In this document: piece after piece, positions 60,110-64,000 of the stretch | How the letters are laid out: every line of letters starts with the position of its first letter | How positions within the stretch are numbered: the first letter of the stretch is position 1 | NCBI RefSeq assembly: GCF_001976065.1 | Contig: NZ_MNAH01000007.1 | Coordinates: 240,679 to 304,678 of the forward strand | DNA from: Pseudomonas putida | GTDB lineage: Bacteria > Pseudomonadota > Gammaproteobacteria > Pseudomonadales > Pseudomonadaceae | Direction of reading: 5' to 3' | DNA length: 64,000 bases | Program-made: the position numbers and the translations under genes | The notes under the pieces: generated by a model | What the model was told of the DNA's origin: nothing | Databases searched by the model: none | What the model saw: the letters and a program-made list of their open reading frames with translations, nothing else

Positions 60110-60769
60110 ATGACGTTCAAGGCGCCGGACAGCCTCGCCGAGCAAATCGCGCATCACCTCGCCGAACGCATCATTCGCGGCGAGATGAAGCCCGGAGAGC
60201 GCATCCAGGAACAGAAGGTCACCCAGGCACTCGACGTCAGCCGCGGTTCGGTGCGCGAGGCCTTGCTGATTCTCGAGCGCCGGCACCTGATCGCCATCCT
60301 GCCGCGCCGTGGCGCCCACGTCACCGAACTCACCGCGCACAAGGTCAAGAGCCTGTGCACGCTGATGAGCGAGATGTACATCCTGCTCGCCAACGCCGTG
60401 GCCACCGGCTGGAAAGTCCAGGCCGACCTCGCGCCATTCGTGCAGATCCAGCAGCGCCTGACCGCCAGCTACGAGCGCCAGGACATCCATAGCTTCGTCG
60501 ACGACAGTTTCAACGTGATGCGCGCCACGTATTCGTTCGCCAACAATCCGTACCTGCAGGAAACGGTCGAGAACCTGCAGCCGGCCATGAGCCGCGCGTA
60601 TTTCCTCGCCCTCGACCAGCGCAAGGCCTCGATGAGCGAATACCTGGTGTTGTTCGAGCGCCTGCTCGCCGCCGTGATTGCCCGTGACTTTGCCCTGATC
60701 CGCGAAGTGCTGACCGCCTACGGCCAGCGCAGCTGCGATCTGGTGATCTCTGCCCTGACGGACGCATAA
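60110..60769 (+). CDS. GntR-family (FCD) regulator, probable regulator of the xdh operon
   Basis: The 219-residue protein has a winged helix (LAEQIAHHLAERIIRGEMKPGERI; ALDVSRGSVREALLILERRHL) and a short helical ligand domain. It is divergent from xdhA across 265 bp, the usual place for an operon-specific regulator, so control of purine breakdown is inferred. AAGGA precedes the ATG. The stop is two bases before the smc start, so smc may be partly transcribed from its promoter. Confidence 0.88.
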   Translation: MTFKAPDSLAEQIAHHLAERIIRGEMKPGERIQEQKVTQALDVSRGSVREALLILERRHLIAILPRRGAHVTELTAHKVKSLCTLMSEMYILLANAVATGWKVQADLAPFVQIQQRLTASYERQDIHSFVDDSFNVMRATYSFANNPYLQETVENLQPAMSRAYFLALDQRKASMSEYLVLFERLLAAVIARDFALIREVLTAYGQRSCDLVISALTDA

Positions 60770-60771
60770 GC

Positions 60772-63700
60772 GTGCGGCTAAAGTGCATCAAGCTGGCGGG
60801 GTTCAAATCCTTCGTCGACCCGACCACGGTGAACTTCCCCAGCAACATGGCGGCGGTGGTCGGACCCAATGGTTGCGGCAAGTCAAACATCATCGACGCC
60901 GTGCGTTGGGTGATGGGCGAGAGTTCGGCGAAGAACCTGCGCGGCGAGTCGATGACCGACGTCATCTTCAACGGTTCGACCAGCCGTAAACCGGTGAGCC
61001 AGGCGAGCATCGAGCTGGTGTTCGATAACACCGACGGCACATTGCTCGGTGAATACGCCGCCTATGCGGAAATTTCCATTCGCCGCAAAGTCACCCGCGA
61101 CAGCCAGACCACCTATTACCTCAACGGCACCAAATGCCGCCGGCGCGACATCACCGATATCTTCCTCGGCACCGGCCTCGGTCCGCGCAGCTACTCGATC
61201 ATCGAGCAGGGGATGATTTCCAAGCTCATCGAATCCAAGCCTGAAGACTTGCGCAACTTCATCGAAGAAGCGGCGGGGATCTCCAAGTACAAGGAACGTC
61301 GGCGCGAAACCGAAAACCGCATCCGCCGTACCCACGAAAACCTCGAGCGCCTGACCGACCTGCGCGAAGAGCTCGAACGCCAACTCGAACGCTTGCACCG
61401 CCAGGCCGAAGCGGCCAAGAAATATCAGGAATTAAAAGGCGAGGAGCGTCAGCTCAAGGCGCAACTGTCGGCCCTGCGCTGGCAGGACCTGAACGAACAG
61501 GTCGGCCAGCGCGAAGCAATCATCGGCACCCAGGAAATCAGTTTCGAGGCCCTGGTGGCCGAACAGCGCAACGCCGATGCCAGCATCGAGCGCCTGCGCG
61601 ACGGCCATCACGACCTCTCCGAGCGCTTCAATCTGGTGCAGGGGCGCTTCTATTCGGTCGGCGGCGACATCGCCCGGGTCGAACAGAGCATCCAGCACGG
61701 GCAGCAGCGCTTGCGCCAGTTGCAGGACGACCTGAAAGAAGCTGAGCGCGCGCGCCTGGAGACCGAGTCGCACCTGGGCCACGACCGCACGCTGCTGCTG
61801 ACCCTCGGCGAAGAACTGGACATGCTCACGCCGGAGCAGGAAGTCACCAGCGCTGCCGCCGAAGAGGCCGCCGCCACGCTGGAAGAATCCGAAACCACCA
61901 TGCACGCCTGGCAGGAGCAGTGGGACACCTTCAACCTGAGCGCTGCCGAGCCCCGGCGCCAGTCTGAAGTCCAGCAGTCGCGCATCCAGCAACTGGAAAC
62001 CAGCCTGGAGCGCCTGGCCGATCGGCAGAAACGCTTGGGTGAGGAGCGCGCCTTGCTCTCGGCGGACCCGGAAGATGCGGCGATCATGGCGCTCAGCGAG
62101 CAGCTTGCCGAATCCGAGGCGACCCTCGAGGATTTGCAGACCAGTGAAGAAGCTCAGGTCGAAAAGCTCGAGCAACTGCGCCAGCAATTGCAGCACGCGC
62201 TGACGGCGCAGCAACAGGCCCAGGGCGATCTGCAGCGGCTCAACGGTCGACTGGCTTCGCTCGAAGCCCTGCAGCAAGCCGCGCTCGATCCGGGCACCGG
62301 CACCGCCGAATGGCTGCGCGAGCAGCATCTGGCGGATCGCCCGCGCCTGGCCGAAGGGCTGAAGGTTGAAGCGGGTTGGGAACTGGCGGTGGAAACCGTT
62401 CTCGGCGCCGACCTGCAAGCGGTGCTGGTGGATGACTTCAACGACTTTGACCTGTCCAGCTTTGCCCAAGGCGACCTGCGCCTGCTCAGCCCGGCCAGCG
62501 ATGGCCAGCGGGTGCCCGGCAGTCTGCTCGACAAGGTCGAGGCACAGATCGATCTGTCGCCGTGGCTGGGCCAGGTCAAGCCGGTCGAGAGCCTGGAGCA
62601 AGCGCTGGCCATGCGTGGCCAGTTGGCCGCGGGCCAGAGCTTGATCAGCCGCGACGGCTACTGGGTCGGTCGGCACTTCCTGCGGGTACGCCGGGCCAGT
62701 GAAGCAGAAAGCGGCATGCTCGCCCGTGGCCAGGAAATCCAGAAACTGGGCCTGGAGCGCGAAGAGCGCGAGGCGGCGGTCGAGACCCTGGAAACCGAAT
62801 TGCAGAACCTGCGGGCGCAACAGCGTCAGCAGGAAAACGGTCGCGAACACTTGCGTCGTTTGCTTCAAGACGAAGCCCGTCAGCAAGGCGAACTCAAGGC
62901 CCAGCTATCGGCCGGCAAAGCCAAGGCCGAGCAGTTGGCCCTGCGGCGCACCCGCCTTGACGAAGAAATCGAGGAATTGGGCGAGCAACGCGCCCTGGAG
63001 CACGAAAACATCGGCGAAGCGCGCCTGCAATTGCAGGAAGCCCTCGACGCCATGGCCCTGGATACCGAGCAGCGCGAACTGCTGCTGGCCCAGCGCGACA
63101 GCTTGCGCGAGCGGCTTGATCGGGTGCGCCAGGAGGCCCGCCAGCACAAGGATCACGCCCATCAACTGGCGGTGCGCCTGGGCTCGCTCAAGGCCCAGCA
63201 CGATTCCACGCGCCAGGCCCTGGAACGCCTGGAAATGCAGGCCGAGCGCCTGACGGAAAAACGCGAGCAATTGAGCCTCAACCTGGAAGAGGGCGAGGCG
63301 CCGCTGGAAGAGTTGCGCCTGAAACTCGAAGAACTGCTCGACAAGCGCATGACCGTCGACGAAGAGCTCAAGACCGCGCAGATCGCCCTGGAAGATGCCG
63401 ACCGCGAACTGCGTGAGGCCGAGAAACGCCGCAACCAGGCCGAACAACAGTCCCAGCTGATTCGCAGCCAGTTGGAAACACAGCGCATGGAATGGCAAGC
63501 CCTGACCGTGCGGCGCAAGGCGTTGCAGGACCAGTTGCTCGAAGACGGCTACGACCTGCACGGCGTGCTGGCCACGCTGACCGCCGAGGCCAGCGAGAAA
63601 GCCGCCGAGGAAGAACTCGAGCGCATTGCCGCGCGAATCCAGCGCCTGGGCGCGATCAACCTCGCGGCCATCGATGAGTACCAGCAACAATCGGAGCGTA

Positions 63701-64000
63701 AACGTTACCTGGACGCCCAGAACGACGATCTGGTCGAAGCGCTCGATACGCTCGAAAACGTGATTCGCAAGATCGACAAGGAAACTCGAAACCGTTTCAA
63801 AGATACCTTTGATCAGATCAATGGCGGTTTACAGGCACTTTTCCCAAAAGTTTTCGGTGGAGGCCGCGCCTATTTGGAACTGACGGGCGAAGATCTACTC
63901 GATACAGGGGTGACGATCATGGCGCAGCCGCCCGGAAAGAAGAACAGCACCATCCATTTGCTCTCCGGTGGCGAAAAAGCCCTGACCGCATTGGCCCTGG
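60772..64000 (+). CDS. smc: Chromosome segregation protein SMC (3' end cut by window)
   Basis: The frame is open from GTG at 60772 to the window end, about 1076 residues of an expected 1160 or so. The N-terminus reads (M)RLKCIKLAGFKSFVDPTTV with Walker A GPNGCGKS at residues 31-38 and the Q-loop region following. Long coiled coils rich in Glu, Gln, Leu and Arg run from about 170 to 500 and 670 to 1010. A hinge lies at about 505-660 (GWELAVETVLGADLQAVLVDD, in part). The ABC signature LSGGEKALTALAL is at the very end; Walker B lies outside. Two bases separate the start from gntR. Confidence 0.95.
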   Translation, partial: MRLKCIKLAGFKSFVDPTTVNFPSNMAAVVGPNGCGKSNIIDAVRWVMGESSAKNLRGESMTDVIFNGSTSRKPVSQASIELVFDNTDGTLLGEYAAYAEISIRRKVTRDSQTTYYLNGTKCRRRDITDIFLGTGLGPRSYSIIEQGMISKLIESKPEDLRNFIEEAAGISKYKERRRETENRIRRTHENLERLTDLREELERQLERLHRQAEAAKKYQELKGEERQLKAQLSALRWQDLNEQVGQREAIIGTQEISFEALVAEQRNADASIERLRDGHHDLSERFNLVQGRFYSVGGDIARVEQSIQHGQQRLRQLQDDLKEAERARLETESHLGHDRTLLLTLGEELDMLTPEQEVTSAAAEEAAATLEESETTMHAWQEQWDTFNLSAAEPRRQSEVQQSRIQQLETSLERLADRQKRLGEERALLSADPEDAAIMALSEQLAESEATLEDLQTSEEAQVEKLEQLRQQLQHALTAQQQAQGDLQRLNGRLASLEALQQAALDPGTGTAEWLREQHLADRPRLAEGLKVEAGWELAVETVLGADLQAVLVDDFNDFDLSSFAQGDLRLLSPASDGQRVPGSLLDKVEAQIDLSPWLGQVKPVESLEQALAMRGQLAAGQSLISRDGYWVGRHFLRVRRASEAESGMLARGQEIQKLGLEREEREAAVETLETELQNLRAQQRQQENGREHLRRLLQDEARQQGELKAQLSAGKAKAEQLALRRTRLDEEIEELGEQRALEHENIGEARLQLQEALDAMALDTEQRELLLAQRDSLRERLDRVRQEARQHKDHAHQLAVRLGSLKAQHDSTRQALERLEMQAERLTEKREQLSLNLEEGEAPLEELRLKLEELLDKRMTVDEELKTAQIALEDADRELREAEKRRNQAEQQSQLIRSQLETQRMEWQALTVRRKALQDQLLEDGYDLHGVLATLTAEASEKAAEEELERIAARIQRLGAINLAAIDEYQQQSERKRYLDAQNDDLVEALDTLENVIRKIDKETRNRFKDTFDQINGGLQALFPKVFGGGRAYLELTGEDLLDTGVTIMAQPPGKKNSTIHLLSGGEKALTALAL

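Overview
The window is a 64 kb stretch of a Pseudomonas chromosome, most likely the P. fluorescens group. The evidence is the gene content (cmaX-crfX-cmpX-sigX-oprF, prp operon with acnD/prpF, thrH, nasST next to pyrD, rmf beside rlmKL), the high GC with GC-ending codons, and many short REP/REPIN palindromes typical of these genomes. No prophage, plasmid, CRISPR array or transposase gene is visible; almost all of it is core chromosome. Species is not determined.

Layout. 1-2.4 kb: start of corA, plsC, a crotonase-family enzyme and tRNA-Ser(GGA) with its own promoter and terminator. 2.7-6.4 kb: the most accessory-looking part, with small genes of unknown function, a 684 bp giant inverted repeat, a possible orphan small RNA, a tandem pair of glycine-zipper secreted proteins, an acidic protein and a low-complexity secreted protein. 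6.5-17.7 kb: HAD phosphatase, SDR reductase with divergent LysR regulator, hydantoin/allantoin-type racemase plus NCS1 permease, cysH, thrH, pabB, and a three-gene operon (retropepsin-like protease, inactive transglutaminase fused to membrane helices, ATP-grasp ligase) that looks like a poorly characterised peptide-tagging system. 18.5-26.9 kb: complete methylcitrate (propionate) operon gntR-prpB-prpC-acnD-prpF-prpD, interrupted by two REPINs. 27-36 kb: PEP synthase and its regulatory kinase/phosphorylase, alpha/beta hydrolase, rraA-like gene, then the SigX-OprF envelope-stress cluster.

36-43 kb: nitrate assimilation control region. Genes run leftwards as nasS-nasT and then transporter-phosphatase/kinase-cobA. 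Both transcription units start with a sigma54-type promoter followed by a leader holding two hairpins with A1/G4 hexanucleotide loops (the ANTAR RNA signature) and a strong intrinsic terminator. This predicts that NasT, released from NasS by nitrate or nitrite, antiterminates both its target operon and its own operon. Nitrate and nitrite reductase genes are not in the window. 43.4-51 kb: rmf with its structured leader, rlmKL with a three-hairpin leader, a CHASE/PAS/GGDEF diguanylate cyclase, dacB and yggL.

51-60.8 kb: a purine-related block: BenE-family transporter, GntR regulator, guanine deaminase, xdhC-xdhB-xdhA and a second GntR regulator. GuaD makes xanthine from guanine and XdhAB oxidises it to urate; tandem TGAC-N6-GTCA dyads lie upstream of xdhA. 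The window ends inside smc, which starts two bases after the second gntR.
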